Source: G963665495 sp963665495
GTDB lineage: Bacteria > Desulfobacterota > Desulfovibrionia > Desulfovibrionales > Desulfovibrionaceae
Assembly (NCBI GenBank): GCA_963665495.1
Contig: OY762289.1
Span: 496,001-560,000, forward strand
Length of the DNA: 64,000 nucleotides
Direction: 5' to 3'
A program made the translations under genes and the position numbers. The notes under the pieces are model-generated. The model ran no database searches. It saw nothing but the letters and a program-made list of their open reading frames with translations, and had not been told where the DNA came from. Every line of letters starts with the position of its first letter. Within the stretch, counting starts at the first letter, position 1. Positions 26,201-35,211 of this stretch are shown one piece after another.

Positions 26201-26560
26201 TGGCAACATTCTCTTTCTGTGGAGAAGCTCTTGAATGCCGGGGCAGATCCTAATACGGTCGATAGCGAAGGAAGAAGTCCTTTGTTCTTTGCGGTTGGCA
26301 AAGGGGACCGCCGTTCCGCTCAGGCATTGTTGAACAAAGGCGCGCGTACGGAGATAATCCCGGATCATAGATGGTCTGCATTGCACCTTGCGATTGGGGA
26401 CGGTGATCTGGACATGCTGGAGCGACTCTTGAAGCATACGCAGGACAGAGATTTTGTGGGTGAGGTGCTTGCCTGGGCCAGAAAAAAAACGGGACTTGAA
26501 GAGCAGATCAAACTCCTGGAAGCCTGGATCAAGGAGCATACAGGCACTCCAACAGCTTAA
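23225..26560 (+). CDS. DUF4062-like / nSTAND NTPase / ankyrin-repeat protein (candidate defence protein)
   Basis: 1111 residues in three parts. Residues 1-150 resemble DUF4062-type effector domains (KIFVGGPNEC, then CDIMIMLFRDKVGSP). Residues about 215-650 form a STAND-type NTPase of the nSTAND1 kind: entry motif NPYRGLEEYGIEDGEFFFGRE, Walker A GPSGVGKSS near 253, a Walker B-like ILAVNQLEELW near 353 where Asn replaces the usual Asp, and a winged-helix-like region ending IAHDSLSRSW. Residues about 760-1090 contain roughly nine ankyrin repeats (TPLFWAAAFGRTELL, TPLHRACFW, SALHLAIGDGD). This effector-switch-sensor layout is that of NLR-like antiphage proteins; the role is inferred. GAGGT precedes the ATG. 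Confidence 0.85.
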   Translation: MNRCIKIFVGGPNECIQDMREVISIIRQIDPPGAEFTLEPFCWNMEDSKVLPPSKGSIQRRIDAGPVNPTNCDIMIMLFRDKVGSPCRQDGVDYPSWSAYEIETTLCRARNLGADTDNAPKVYILENEFEAPDISYNLPREERRKKMDELDEREDQHATLKEYLESLDGELCTRGELSFKSQLKRSVNDHLKDLLKEFVKNEGQPLCFRNPYRGLEEYGIEDGEFFFGREREKGEILKRLDSSPDLGLLFIQGPSGVGKSSLLQAGVLYELLGPGAGSQKNYVSYSLFCPGNAGANPFLACVYSIANSSPALSRRKDALISKLSSAAKEGLEPVSGVLDELLDLVLQPHASGKCILAVNQLEELWTLASKHEEAFLNLLAAAAVNPRMLVLATIRDDFVTKFTNSPQITRLIQGGRTSYYPLSGPAVEQIDDMIRKPMEASGYRNAFESGFISRVAADAARLQESALPVVSLLMDTLWGHCKDKVQTPGCFTIKDYLSVGPLDKIIGKLAEDAKNRAKATPEIWDKLFSRLIKFRKRVPVQESRDAQVVMPGILRAELIGDDSELEELVENLAAARLVHVSGEGDQARIRIAHDSLSRSWEDLKDWITRNELHLFLGEEMLRAAESWAYKGRRQRDLIMDSEKLQEYEELSVTREMLFEDHPVASEFLQQCKIRRQREMLILAVKGGHLSYAVRAAKKLRALGFPELLREEDKGTKVFQLAPQFWAAVTGEDRPDEEFFRPEHLSHGETERDSSIFLGEEGARLLKTTTSHGMTPLFWAAAFGRTELLKKMVALGADPHVLREFDSTILHEVACGGDVEMLRFLVEKQGVDPLKADDQGNLPLLWALQEKQREVADYLAERGQSFNCTCTVGWNALTEAARADDLQRVTQLIDIHGYDPNAKAAFGLTPLHVACGNDRADTAEVADALIDTYNSSLIETTDNGLLPLHIAAGCGKDTAIDVLVPAGKAQGLLHDMLEAGDMYGDTPLHRACFWQHSLSVEKLLNAGADPNTVDSEGRSPLFFAVGKGDRRSAQALLNKGARTEIIPDHRWSALHLAIGDGDLDMLERLLKHTQDRDFVGEVLAWARKKTGLEEQIKLLEAWIKEHTGTPTA

Positions 26561-26572
26561 GCCTTCCCAGCG

Positions 26573-26600
26573 AAAAAAAAGCTGCCGGAGATCCGGCAGC
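26573..26600 (-). terminator. Terminator of the PEGA gene
   Basis: GCTGCCGGAGATCCGGCAGC hairpin followed on the minus strand by eight T residues, 48 bases past the PEGA gene stop and just beyond the convergent nSTAND-ankyrin stop. Confidence 0.8.
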
Positions 26601-26647
26601 CTGATTGCGTCTGTGAATGACTGAAATATTCCCGCCATCTACTCTGT

Positions 26648-28819
26648 TCAGCGGCAGATGCCGTTATTCTTTGCCAGGCCGATTTCCTTGCATTTGCCCA
26701 GAGCGCAGGCTTTCCAGAAATCGTAGCAGGCGGACTCCGTATCTTTCAGCCGGACGTACACCTCTCCGCGGGCCGCGTACGCGGTGGCCATTTCCGGAGC
26801 AAGCTCGATGGTTTTATCGTAGGCTTTCAAGGCGTTGGCGTTGTCTTTCATGAGCAGGTAAATATCGCCCATGAGCGCGTAGGTGGTTGCATCAGGCTGG
26901 GACAGCGCCAGCGCCTGCCGGACGAGCTGCAGGGCTTTGGCGTAATCTTTTTGGGTCATGGCCTCGAGGGCGGACTTGCGCAGGCTTTCCGCATCCGTCG
27001 TCATGGGCGCATGCTCAGGGGCCGGCGTTTTTTCCGGGGCCTGCTGTGCGGCGCTGGACGCCGGGGGCTCCGCCTGCTTTTGGGGCGTGGGTTCGGGCTG
27101 TTGCTCGGGGGCCGGTTTCTGCTCGGAAGCGGGCTTCTGCTCGGGCGCAGCCGCGGGCTCCGGCTTGGCTTCGGGTTTCGGCGTGACGGTGATATTCAGA
27201 CTGGTGGTTTCGCCGGCATTGATGATGACCGAACGATGCTCGGCTGTGGTTTCTTCCGTACCGGGAAGCTCGCCGGATACCTCCACCTGATATTCGCCGG
27301 GCGCCAGGGCGCTTTCTTTGTTGTATCCGGGTTTGTCGTCAATGGTGATGACGGGATTTTCCAGGTTGGTTTCCACGCGCAGCGTACCGGTTTCCGGAGC
27401 AGGGGGCTCCTGCTGTTCTTTGCCTTTTGTCAGGTCAATGGTGTGGTGGGTGTCTTTGCCTGGTTCCACTTCAATGGTTTCCACCTTTTTACCAAGTCCC
27501 TGCTTTTTGACCTCGACTTCGTATTTCCCCGGTCCGAGTTCCATGCCCTGCGTATATTTTGGGCCGATATTCAGAACGCGAACCTGCGCGTCGTCAGGCA
27601 CAGGGGTGATGAAGAGCCGTTCCTTGCCCGGTTCGACGGTTTCAGGCTGTTCCTGGGGCTGCGTCTGCGCCTGTTCCGGTGTTTCAGTCTGTTGCTGCTC
27701 TTCCGGAGTGGCTTCCGGGGCGGGCTCTGCTGCAGGTTCGGGAGCGGGCTCCGGAGCGGGTGCTGCAGCCTGTTCGGCCTTCTGGGCCAGAGAAATGCTG
27801 ATGGTCGTGGCCTGGTCGGGCTTGATGGCGACTTTGCTGGTGGCTGTCAGAAAGCCTTCTTTTTGGGCTTCCACCACATAAAATCCGGTATCCAGTTCCA
27901 TGCCCGGCGTATAGGGCTTGTCGATATCCAGAATACGCACTTCCGCGTCCGCCGGGGACAGCTGGATGGCCAGCGTGCCTTTTTTCAGGGGCTCAGGCGG
28001 GGTCTGGCTGGCTTCGGAAGCGGCCTCGGCCTTGTCTTCCTCGGTCAGCTTTTTGAGCGTGACGTTCAAACGTTTGATTTTTCCATCCTCGATTTTCAAC
28101 TCCGTGGAAACGGTTTTAAAACCTTCCTTGGTTATTTCCACGGTATAGTCTCCGGGAGAAAGCTCCATGCCCGGTTCGTATTTCGGTTTGATGTGCGGCA
28201 GCCGGACCTCGGCGTCCATGGGATCGGTATTCACATACAGCTTGCCCATGTCCGATTTGAGGAAAAGAGCGATCTCCACTTTGGTATCCTGTCCTTTTTG
28301 GATGGTTACCTCGCGTTTTTTGGTGGAGTAGCCCTCTTTGCTGACTTCGACCAGATAGGTGCCCGGATCAAGTGCGATGCCCTGTTTGAAGACCGGCTTG
28401 ATGCGCAGAATCCGGATGATCGCGTCCGACGGGTCCGCCTGGACGAACAGATGTCCGGAATCCGCGGATTCCTGCGCCTGAGGTTGGTCCTCGGCAGGGG
28501 CTTCCCCGGTTGGTTCCGCGGCTGTGGCGGCAAGCGGTTTCAGCTGGATAGTGAGCGTGAATTCGGCCTTGTCGGTCAGCGTCACTTTTTTGGTTTCCGC
28601 CTGGTAGCCTTGTTTGCTGGCCCGTACGAGATAGGTGCCCGGCTTGAGTTTAATACCTTGCTGAAACCCGCCCGGGTGATTCAGAATACTCAGGGTGACA
28701 TCGTCAGGAATGGTTTTGATGAAAAGCTGCGTTCCATCCTGGGCCAGGGCCGCAGGGGAACAAAAAAGAAGCATGAGCAGGAGAAGAAGAGCCACAGACG
28801 ATGTTTTGGTCAGGTTCAT
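26648..28819 (-). CDS. Exported protein with six PEGA domains and C-terminal TPRs
   Basis: 723 residues. A Sec signal peptide (to about residue 26) is followed by six PEGA-type beta-sandwich repeats, each carrying a pattern such as KYEPGMELSPGDYTVEITKEGF, separated by low-complexity linkers rich in Pro, Glu, Ala and Gln. The sixth repeat is diverged. Residues about 625-700 form two TPR units and the tail holds two cysteines (CYDFWKACALGKC, with a final C) that could form disulfides. PEGA domains occur on surface and S-layer-associated proteins and are thought to bind peptides or envelope material. A role in envelope organisation is plausible but not shown. The gene is divergent from the macroglobulin gene, with a small membrane protein gene between. 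Confidence 0.82.
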   Translation of the reverse strand: MNLTKTSSVALLLLLMLLFCSPAALAQDGTQLFIKTIPDDVTLSILNHPGGFQQGIKLKPGTYLVRASKQGYQAETKKVTLTDKAEFTLTIQLKPLAATAAEPTGEAPAEDQPQAQESADSGHLFVQADPSDAIIRILRIKPVFKQGIALDPGTYLVEVSKEGYSTKKREVTIQKGQDTKVEIALFLKSDMGKLYVNTDPMDAEVRLPHIKPKYEPGMELSPGDYTVEITKEGFKTVSTELKIEDGKIKRLNVTLKKLTEEDKAEAASEASQTPPEPLKKGTLAIQLSPADAEVRILDIDKPYTPGMELDTGFYVVEAQKEGFLTATSKVAIKPDQATTISISLAQKAEQAAAPAPEPAPEPAAEPAPEATPEEQQQTETPEQAQTQPQEQPETVEPGKERLFITPVPDDAQVRVLNIGPKYTQGMELGPGKYEVEVKKQGLGKKVETIEVEPGKDTHHTIDLTKGKEQQEPPAPETGTLRVETNLENPVITIDDKPGYNKESALAPGEYQVEVSGELPGTEETTAEHRSVIINAGETTSLNITVTPKPEAKPEPAAAPEQKPASEQKPAPEQQPEPTPQKQAEPPASSAAQQAPEKTPAPEHAPMTTDAESLRKSALEAMTQKDYAKALQLVRQALALSQPDATTYALMGDIYLLMKDNANALKAYDKTIELAPEMATAYAARGEVYVRLKDTESACYDFWKACALGKCKEIGLAKNNGICR

Positions 28820-28976
28820 AACATCTTCCTTTTAAAGGCGTGCAGCGCTCAGACCGGGATTGTGTTTACGCAGCTGTGCACCCGTTGATTCGTTCCATCT
28901 CTATTCTGGGGGTATTCATAAAAAAAGCCGGAGCGCATTGCAAGGAGGCGGGAACAAAGTTCTGCATACCATCTCG

Positions 28977-29003
28977 CACCGGGCGGGCTAGCCCGTCCCG
29001 GTG
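28977..29003. repeat. GC-rich palindrome over the stop codon of the small membrane protein gene
   Basis: CACCGGG...CCCGGTG, a 27-base near-perfect palindrome centred on GCTAGC, overlaps the stop codon at 28988-28990. No T-run follows, so it is not a standard terminator. Confidence 0.5.
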
Positions 29004-29302
29004 GAATAGTTCATAAAGAAGTACACAGCAGCGCCGATGGCCGCTGCGGTAAGAATGGTAAGCAGGAAAAACAGCATGAACTGGCGTTTCCTGCGGATCA
29101 GCCGGACATGGGCGACAAAGGTGTTGCCTGCCTGTTCTTCCACTTTGACAACTTTGTAATGTCTCCAGATATCTTTCCAGGCAATATGCGTGGAAAGGAC
29201 CAGCTTGGGCTTGAGCGCGTCCTTGTCGAATACGGAAGGAAGTTCTTTAACTTCTTCTCCGGTTTGGATATCAATAAAAACTGTTTTAACGGTTTCGTGC
29301 AT
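28988..29302 (-). CDS. Small C-tail membrane protein of unknown function
   Basis: 104 residues with no recognised family. The N-terminal 70 residues are soluble and charged (IDIQTGEEVKELPSVFDKDALKPK), followed by a basic RLIRRKRQF stretch and one membrane helix at about 74-98, which predicts a cytoplasmic N-terminus and a short periplasmic tail. It is the first gene of a possible two-gene unit with the PEGA protein 168 bases downstream. AAAGAGAG precedes the ATG. Confidence 0.65.
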   Translation of the reverse strand: MHETVKTVFIDIQTGEEVKELPSVFDKDALKPKLVLSTHIAWKDIWRHYKVVKVEEQAGNTFVAHVRLIRRKRQFMLFFLLTILTAAAIGAAVYFFMNYSTGTG

Positions 29303-29493
29303 GATACTCTCTTTGCAAAACCCAATTAACCAAGGGGGCGCGGCGGATTAAGACGCCCGGCAGCCCCTGACTTGCCGAACGCAAACCACTACCACGGAAC
29401 GTTATGGTAGTCTAGAATTCGGATTCCTGGCAGGAGGCGGCCGTCAGGGCCGTTTTACCGCAAAAGTTCAACGTCGCCGGAGGCACAGCGCAG

Positions 29494-32400
29494 ATGGGTA
29501 AAAAGAAAAAAGACGCCTGGTATATGGACGGAAAAAACCTGTTGATTCTCGCCTTGGTCATTGTGGCGGCCGCACAGGCCGTGATCATTTCAATCGACAG
29601 AAAGGCCACGCTGGACCTCGGCCTGCACAAAGAGACCAATGCGACCCAGCCGGCTCCTGCCGTTTTGCCGGCACAGCCTCCCGCGGCGGTCAAGGGCTCT
29701 GAACAGGCCCAGCCTGCCACGCCCGCCGTGCAGAATGCGAGTATTGTGGATGAGGAAGCCGTGCCGGAGGAGACGGTCGAACTGGATGACACCAACAGCG
29801 TATTCGTGCAGGCCATCCAGATAGAACCGGAATTTCGGCGGTACCTGCTCTTGAGTTTCGACCGCCCCATAGGCCAGGACAAAGTGGGCAAGGCACCGGA
29901 GAAAAATCCCGGCAGCTTTTCCCCCGAAATCGATGGATCGTGGAGTTGGATAAGTCCCTTTGTTTTGCGTTTCGACGCGCAAAAGCCCTTTGAGGCAAAG
30001 TCGAATTATTATTTTTACCTGGACACACCGAATTTGGACACGGGCAGCTATGGCTTTGGCGGAGATACGGGCTTTACGCTGCGGGGCGAACCTTTTGTCG
30101 TGACCAATTTCATGTTGCAGGAAGAGCCCGCACCGCGGGATGACCAGAAAGTGCTGATCACTGGAAAAATTGAATTCAGCTATCCTGTGAATCCGAAAGA
30201 TTTTGCCAGATTTTTTACTTTGACGGAAACAAACAAGGATCAGAAGCAGCCTGTGGCTGTTGACATTTTGACCGGTTACCGTACCCGCATCATGGAATTT
30301 CGCAGCGGGCCTTTGAGCAAAGATAAAGACCCCAGACAGATTGTGGCTACGGTTGCGGCCGGGTTGGGCACTCCCAAAAGCAGTTTGAAGCTGGACAACG
30401 GCACAACTGCGGAACTTACCCTGGTTTACGATCCCAATCTCAAGGTCAAGGGCATCTCCGTGGTCAGCGGAAACCAGAATCCTTCGCTTAAGATCAGTTT
30501 TTCCACTCCGGTGCGGCCGGATGCGGCGCCGGGTTATGTGGAGGTCTCGCCCCAGGTGCCTTTTTCCGTGGCCGGCAGCGGCAGCGATCTGCTGCTGACG
30601 GGTGATTTCAAGCCCGGCCAGGACTACGACATCAGTGTCAAACAGGGACTCATCGCCGCGGACGGCGCGGTGTTGCCGCAGCTTTTCAAAGACACACTGC
30701 ATACGCCGGATCTGGAAGGCCGGGTGTCTTTTGAAAAACCCGGCATCTTTCTTACCCGCGGCGGCTACCAGTCCATTGCCCTGAGCAGCGTAAATCTGCC
30801 CAAAGCCGAACTCTACGTTGACCGGATCTACATCAACAACCTATTTATGCTGTTGCAGGACTACAACGAGTCCACCCTGTTGAGCCAGCGCGAATACAAA
30901 GGCGACGTACGTCAGTTTCTGGGAGACAGAATTATCAAGAAAAAGCTCGATTTGTCCGCCCCCAGGAATGAGATCCGTCAGGTGCGCCTGGATCTGGGCA
31001 AGATCATCCCGCAGGACGAGCACGGTTTTTTCCGGGTCATGGTGGCTGAACAGGGCGAATGGGAAGCGGCCCAGCGCTGGGTGCTGCTGACGGATATCGG
31101 CCTTGTGGCCAAAAAGGGCCGGGACGATCTGCTGGTCTGGGCCAATTCTTTCAAGAATCTCAATGCGCTGGAAAACGTACGGATTCGGATTATCAGTACG
31201 CAGAACCAGCTGGTCGCGGAAGGGCGGACCGATGCGCAGGGACTCTGGCGCGCCAAAGGCCTGGCCAAAAAATTTGAAAAGGACCAGCCCTATCTCATTC
31301 TGGCGGAAAGCGATACGGATTTCAGTTTTTTGTTGTATGACGGTTTTCGTATCGACACCACCGGACAGGACGTGGGCGGCAGGCCCATGCCCAAGTCCGG
31401 CTACACCGCCTATCTGTACGGCGAGCGGGACATCTACCGGCCGGGTGAAACCGTCAAGGGCGTGGCCGTGGTTCGCGATCTGGCCCTGCACGCGCCCCAG
31501 CCCATGCCGTTTACGCTGCGGTTGCAGGATCCGCGCGGTAAAAAACTTCAGGAGCTGACCCTGAAAAGCGATGCGGAAGGGCTGGCGGAGTTCAGCTTTG
31601 CCATGCCCGAGTACGCCCTGACCGGCGGATACAAGGCCGAACTGGTGCTGGCGGGCGAGATCCTCGGCAGCTACGAATTCAAGCTGGAAGAATTTCTGCC
31701 GGATCGCATCAAAGTGGAGATTGCCGCAGATACGCAGGACGCCGCGCCTGGGCAGGAATTGGGATTCACGGTCAGCAGCAATTATTTGTTTGGTCCGCCT
31801 TCCGCGGGCATGAACGTGGAAGCCTCTGTCCGGCTCGAGGCCGCGCCCTTTGCTCCTGCCGGATACGAGGGCTACACTTTCGGCGATCCGGACCGCAAAT
31901 TCGACGACCAGGAAATTTTTACCTCCGGTTCGGAGCAGATGCTCGACGACAACGGTCGTCACTCCTTCAGTACGCAGATTCCCAATGGCTTGAAGCCGCC
32001 CGCAGCGTTGCTGGCGGTGGTCTCAGCACGCGTACGCGAACGCGGGGGCAGGGGAGTGAACGCGCGTCAGCGGATTCCCGCCCATGCCTACCAGCGCTAT
32101 CCCGGCCTGAAAAAACTCTCGGACTGCGGCGTGGAACCCGGCCAGAAACTCGAACTCGACTACGTGGTGCTTTCGCCCCAGGCCAAACCCGCGCCGGGTA
32201 AGCGGCTGCAGGCGGATTTCTTCAAAGACCGCTGGCAGACCGTGCTGCGGCTCACTCCGTCGGGCGGTTATCGTTACGAGTCCATCCGCGACTCCTACCT
32301 GCTTTCCAGCCAGGAACTGCCTTCCGGCCAGGAACGCGGAACGTTCAGCATTGTTCCCCCCACCTACGGAGGCTATCGCGTGGTGTTGCGTGATCCGGAC

Positions 32401-35118
32401 AGCGGCGCAGCATCGCAGGTGTCCTTCTACGCCTACGGCGGCGGCTATTCGCCCTGGGCTCTGGAAAATCCGGCCACCATCGAACTCGTGCCGGACAAGG
32501 ACGAGTATCAGGACGGCGAAGAGGCCGTATTCCAGGTACGTGCGCCGTTTTCCGGCAAATTGCTGGTCACGGTGGAAGGGCAGGACGTACTGGATACGCA
32601 GGTGGTGCAGATGGATGGCAACACGGCCACCGTGCGGGTGCCCGTACATAAAGAGTACGCGCCCAATGTCTATTGTTCGGCCGTACTGATCCGTACGGCC
32701 GCAGGCATGGAAACGGGCGAAACCGCCCGGGCTTCGGGCTGGTGCCCCTTCAACGTGGCCCGCCAGGTCAACCATCCGGCCGTACGCATCAGCGCGCCCC
32801 AGGAAGTACGGCCCGAAACCAGGCTCGAACTCGCGGTGCAGACCGAACCCGACGCGGTGGTGACCATCGCGGCGGTGGACGAGGGCATTCTGCAACTGAT
32901 CGCCCAGGAAACCCCGGACCCCTTCAGCTATTTTTACGCCAAACGGGCGCTGGGCGTGGATTCCTACGATATCTTTTCTCTGCTGTTGCCCGAACTGCCG
33001 CCCGTGCATGAAAAGTCACCCGCAGGCGGCGGCAAATACGACAAACTCGGACAGTTTGTCCGTACCGAGGGTATTCGCCGGGTCAAACCAGTGTCTTACT
33101 GGTCCGGCCCGCTGAAAACCGATGGTTCCGGACGGGTGAGCTACTCTGTGGAGCTGCCCGAATTCAACGGCGCGCTGCGCATCATGGCTGTATGCCTGAG
33201 CGGCGGTAAATTCGGTTCGGCCCATGCCATGACCCGGATCAAAGCCCCGCTGATCATCACGCCCACGTTCCCGCGTTCGCTGGCCATGGGAGACAAAGCG
33301 CTGATTCCCGTGACCCTGCGCAACGAAAGCAAGGCCACCGGCGATTTTCTGCTCAGCCTCGACGTTACGGGTCCGGCAACCGCACCCGAGCCCCAGACTT
33401 CGCTGGCCGTGGAGAAGGGGCGCGAAGAAACCGTCTATTTCTCTCTGAATGTAGGCGATAAGCAGGGCAAACTGGATTGCACGCTCCGGGCCGCCGGAAA
33501 TGACGAAACAGCCAGAGCCTCGGTAGAACTGGGCGTACGTTCGGCCTACCCGCCGCAGAATTACCTGCGTTCGGGCAGTCTGGAGAACGCTTCCCTGACG
33601 TTTCCCGAGGATGACGCGGCCGGTCTGCGGCCTGAAACAGTGGTGCGCTCGCTGCGCATCGGGCGTTTGCCCCTCGTACGGTTCAGCGGCGGGCTCAAAT
33701 ATCTGCTGGAATACCCCTACGGCTGCGTGGAGCAGACCGTTTCCAGGGCCTTTCCCTTGCTTTATTTCGGTGATCTGGCAAAAGTGCTCGCCCCGGAGGT
33801 GTTCGACACCCTGGAGCCTGCGGGAATGGTGCAGAACTCCATAACCCGGGTGCTCGCCATGCAGACTCCCTCGGGCGGATTCGGCATGTGGCCCGGGGCC
33901 ACCTCGCCGCAATACTGGGCCAGTGTTTACGCGACCCATTTTCTGTACGAAGCCGGCAAGGCCGGGTACCAGGTTCCCAAATCCGCTTTAACCGCGGCCA
34001 GGCGTTTTCTTGCCTCCATGGCGCGCGGTCAGAAGAATTACACCTACGATACGCTCGACCGGACTGCCTACGCGCTCTACGTGCTGGCGCTGACCGGGCA
34101 CGCGGACCAGGGCATGATGGGCTATCTGCTGAAGAATCATCTCCAGTCCATGCGCAAAGAGGCCGCGTATATGCTGGCCGGTGCTTATGCCATCAAGGGC
34201 GAGACAGCCCTGGCGGACAAGATCATGCATCGCAACTACCCGACGTATAAGGGCGGACGCCAGAGCGGGGAGAATTTCTCTTCGCCCATACGCAATCTTG
34301 CGCTGCAGCTGCTGTTGCGGCTGGATGTGGCGCCGGACGATCGCGACAACCCGGAAATGGTCAAGGAACTCGTACGCATGCTGGATGCCGATCCCTATTG
34401 CAGCACGCAGGAAAACGCCTTCTCCTTTCTTGCCCTGGGCAAGTACTTCCGCAACCAGAAGAACAAGGGCCCTTATTCGGGTAAGATCTATGCCGGAGAT
34501 ACGTTCCTGGCGGATTGCAGCAGCGAAAAAGTCCTGACCCTGGACAAGATCACCGCCTCCGGGCCCATACGTATCGTCATGGACAAAGGCTACGCGCCCG
34601 GAGCCGCCTATTACAGCCTGACAACCCGCGGCATTCCCACTGCCACGGACTATACGCCCCGGACTCAGGGACTGGAAATCCGGCGGACCTACCTGGACCG
34701 TTCGGGCAAGGAACTGCCGCTGGATGCCGTGAAGCAGGGTGATCTGATCGTGCTGGAAACCAAGGTCCGCAGCCTGAAAAACAAGGTCAAAAACGTGGTG
34801 GTGCAGAACCTGCTGCCCAGCGGGCTGGAAGTGGAAAATCCGCGCCTGGAGTCCACCGAGCGTCTGCCCTGGATCGGCAAGGTCGGCGATAAACCCGCCT
34901 ACCAGGATCTGCGCGACGACCGCGTGCTGCTGTTCGTGACTCTGCCAGGCAAGAGTAAGAAGGATCCCGAGCACGGCCCCTGGCAGACCTATTACTCGCT
35001 GCTGCGCGCCGTGACGCCCGGAACCTTTACCCTGCCGCCGTCCCAGGTAGAGGCCATGTACGCGCCCGAACTCACTGCCTCGACTCCGGCCGGTGAGCTG
35101 AAAGTAAACGTGCAATGA
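29494..35118 (+). CDS. Bacterial alpha-2-macroglobulin (MG2/thioester protein, YfhM-like)
   Basis: 1874-residue periplasmic broad protease trap. It shows the MG1/MG2 region, the GYTAYLYGERDIYRPGETV strand typical of the MG2 domain (near residue 640), AVDEGILQL before the bait-region equivalent, and the internal thioester motif GCVEQ at about residue 1410 in the alpha-helical TED domain, followed by a receptor-binding-like C-terminal domain. The N-terminus is an uncleaved membrane anchor (LLILALVIVAAAQAVIIS) rather than the lipobox of E. coli YfhM. It is upstream of pbpC, the usual partner, which suggests defence of a breached envelope coupled to peptidoglycan repair. The ATG follows CCGGAGGCA. 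Confidence 0.94.
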   Translation: MGKKKKDAWYMDGKNLLILALVIVAAAQAVIISIDRKATLDLGLHKETNATQPAPAVLPAQPPAAVKGSEQAQPATPAVQNASIVDEEAVPEETVELDDTNSVFVQAIQIEPEFRRYLLLSFDRPIGQDKVGKAPEKNPGSFSPEIDGSWSWISPFVLRFDAQKPFEAKSNYYFYLDTPNLDTGSYGFGGDTGFTLRGEPFVVTNFMLQEEPAPRDDQKVLITGKIEFSYPVNPKDFARFFTLTETNKDQKQPVAVDILTGYRTRIMEFRSGPLSKDKDPRQIVATVAAGLGTPKSSLKLDNGTTAELTLVYDPNLKVKGISVVSGNQNPSLKISFSTPVRPDAAPGYVEVSPQVPFSVAGSGSDLLLTGDFKPGQDYDISVKQGLIAADGAVLPQLFKDTLHTPDLEGRVSFEKPGIFLTRGGYQSIALSSVNLPKAELYVDRIYINNLFMLLQDYNESTLLSQREYKGDVRQFLGDRIIKKKLDLSAPRNEIRQVRLDLGKIIPQDEHGFFRVMVAEQGEWEAAQRWVLLTDIGLVAKKGRDDLLVWANSFKNLNALENVRIRIISTQNQLVAEGRTDAQGLWRAKGLAKKFEKDQPYLILAESDTDFSFLLYDGFRIDTTGQDVGGRPMPKSGYTAYLYGERDIYRPGETVKGVAVVRDLALHAPQPMPFTLRLQDPRGKKLQELTLKSDAEGLAEFSFAMPEYALTGGYKAELVLAGEILGSYEFKLEEFLPDRIKVEIAADTQDAAPGQELGFTVSSNYLFGPPSAGMNVEASVRLEAAPFAPAGYEGYTFGDPDRKFDDQEIFTSGSEQMLDDNGRHSFSTQIPNGLKPPAALLAVVSARVRERGGRGVNARQRIPAHAYQRYPGLKKLSDCGVEPGQKLELDYVVLSPQAKPAPGKRLQADFFKDRWQTVLRLTPSGGYRYESIRDSYLLSSQELPSGQERGTFSIVPPTYGGYRVVLRDPDSGAASQVSFYAYGGGYSPWALENPATIELVPDKDEYQDGEEAVFQVRAPFSGKLLVTVEGQDVLDTQVVQMDGNTATVRVPVHKEYAPNVYCSAVLIRTAAGMETGETARASGWCPFNVARQVNHPAVRISAPQEVRPETRLELAVQTEPDAVVTIAAVDEGILQLIAQETPDPFSYFYAKRALGVDSYDIFSLLLPELPPVHEKSPAGGGKYDKLGQFVRTEGIRRVKPVSYWSGPLKTDGSGRVSYSVELPEFNGALRIMAVCLSGGKFGSAHAMTRIKAPLIITPTFPRSLAMGDKALIPVTLRNESKATGDFLLSLDVTGPATAPEPQTSLAVEKGREETVYFSLNVGDKQGKLDCTLRAAGNDETARASVELGVRSAYPPQNYLRSGSLENASLTFPEDDAAGLRPETVVRSLRIGRLPLVRFSGGLKYLLEYPYGCVEQTVSRAFPLLYFGDLAKVLAPEVFDTLEPAGMVQNSITRVLAMQTPSGGFGMWPGATSPQYWASVYATHFLYEAGKAGYQVPKSALTAARRFLASMARGQKNYTYDTLDRTAYALYVLALTGHADQGMMGYLLKNHLQSMRKEAAYMLAGAYAIKGETALADKIMHRNYPTYKGGRQSGENFSSPIRNLALQLLLRLDVAPDDRDNPEMVKELVRMLDADPYCSTQENAFSFLALGKYFRNQKNKGPYSGKIYAGDTFLADCSSEKVLTLDKITASGPIRIVMDKGYAPGAAYYSLTTRGIPTATDYTPRTQGLEIRRTYLDRSGKELPLDAVKQGDLIVLETKVRSLKNKVKNVVVQNLLPSGLEVENPRLESTERLPWIGKVGDKPAYQDLRDDRVLLFVTLPGKSKKDPEHGPWQTYYSLLRAVTPGTFTLPPSQVEAMYAPELTASTPAGELKVNVQ

Positions 35119-35138
35119 ATAGGTGGAGGGATACTTAT

Positions 35139-35181
35139 GGGGCGCTGCCCCAAGCCCCGCCAGGGGGGGACGCCCCCCTGG
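35139..35181 (+). repeat. REP-like double palindrome (copy 2)
   Basis: GGGGCGCTGCCCC (35139-35151) and a 22-base hairpin with CCAGGGGGG/CCCCCCTGG arms (35160-35181) between the macroglobulin gene and pbpC. Spacing and base content mirror 11596-11640. Confidence 0.65.
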
Positions 35182-35211
35182 ACCCGCGAATAGGGGGGGC
35201 TTTGGGCAAGT

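Noticed and set aside
29388..29411. ACTACCA / TGGTAGT inverted repeat upstream of the macroglobulin gene
   Set aside because: The arms are only seven bases with no family context; insufficient to call an operator.
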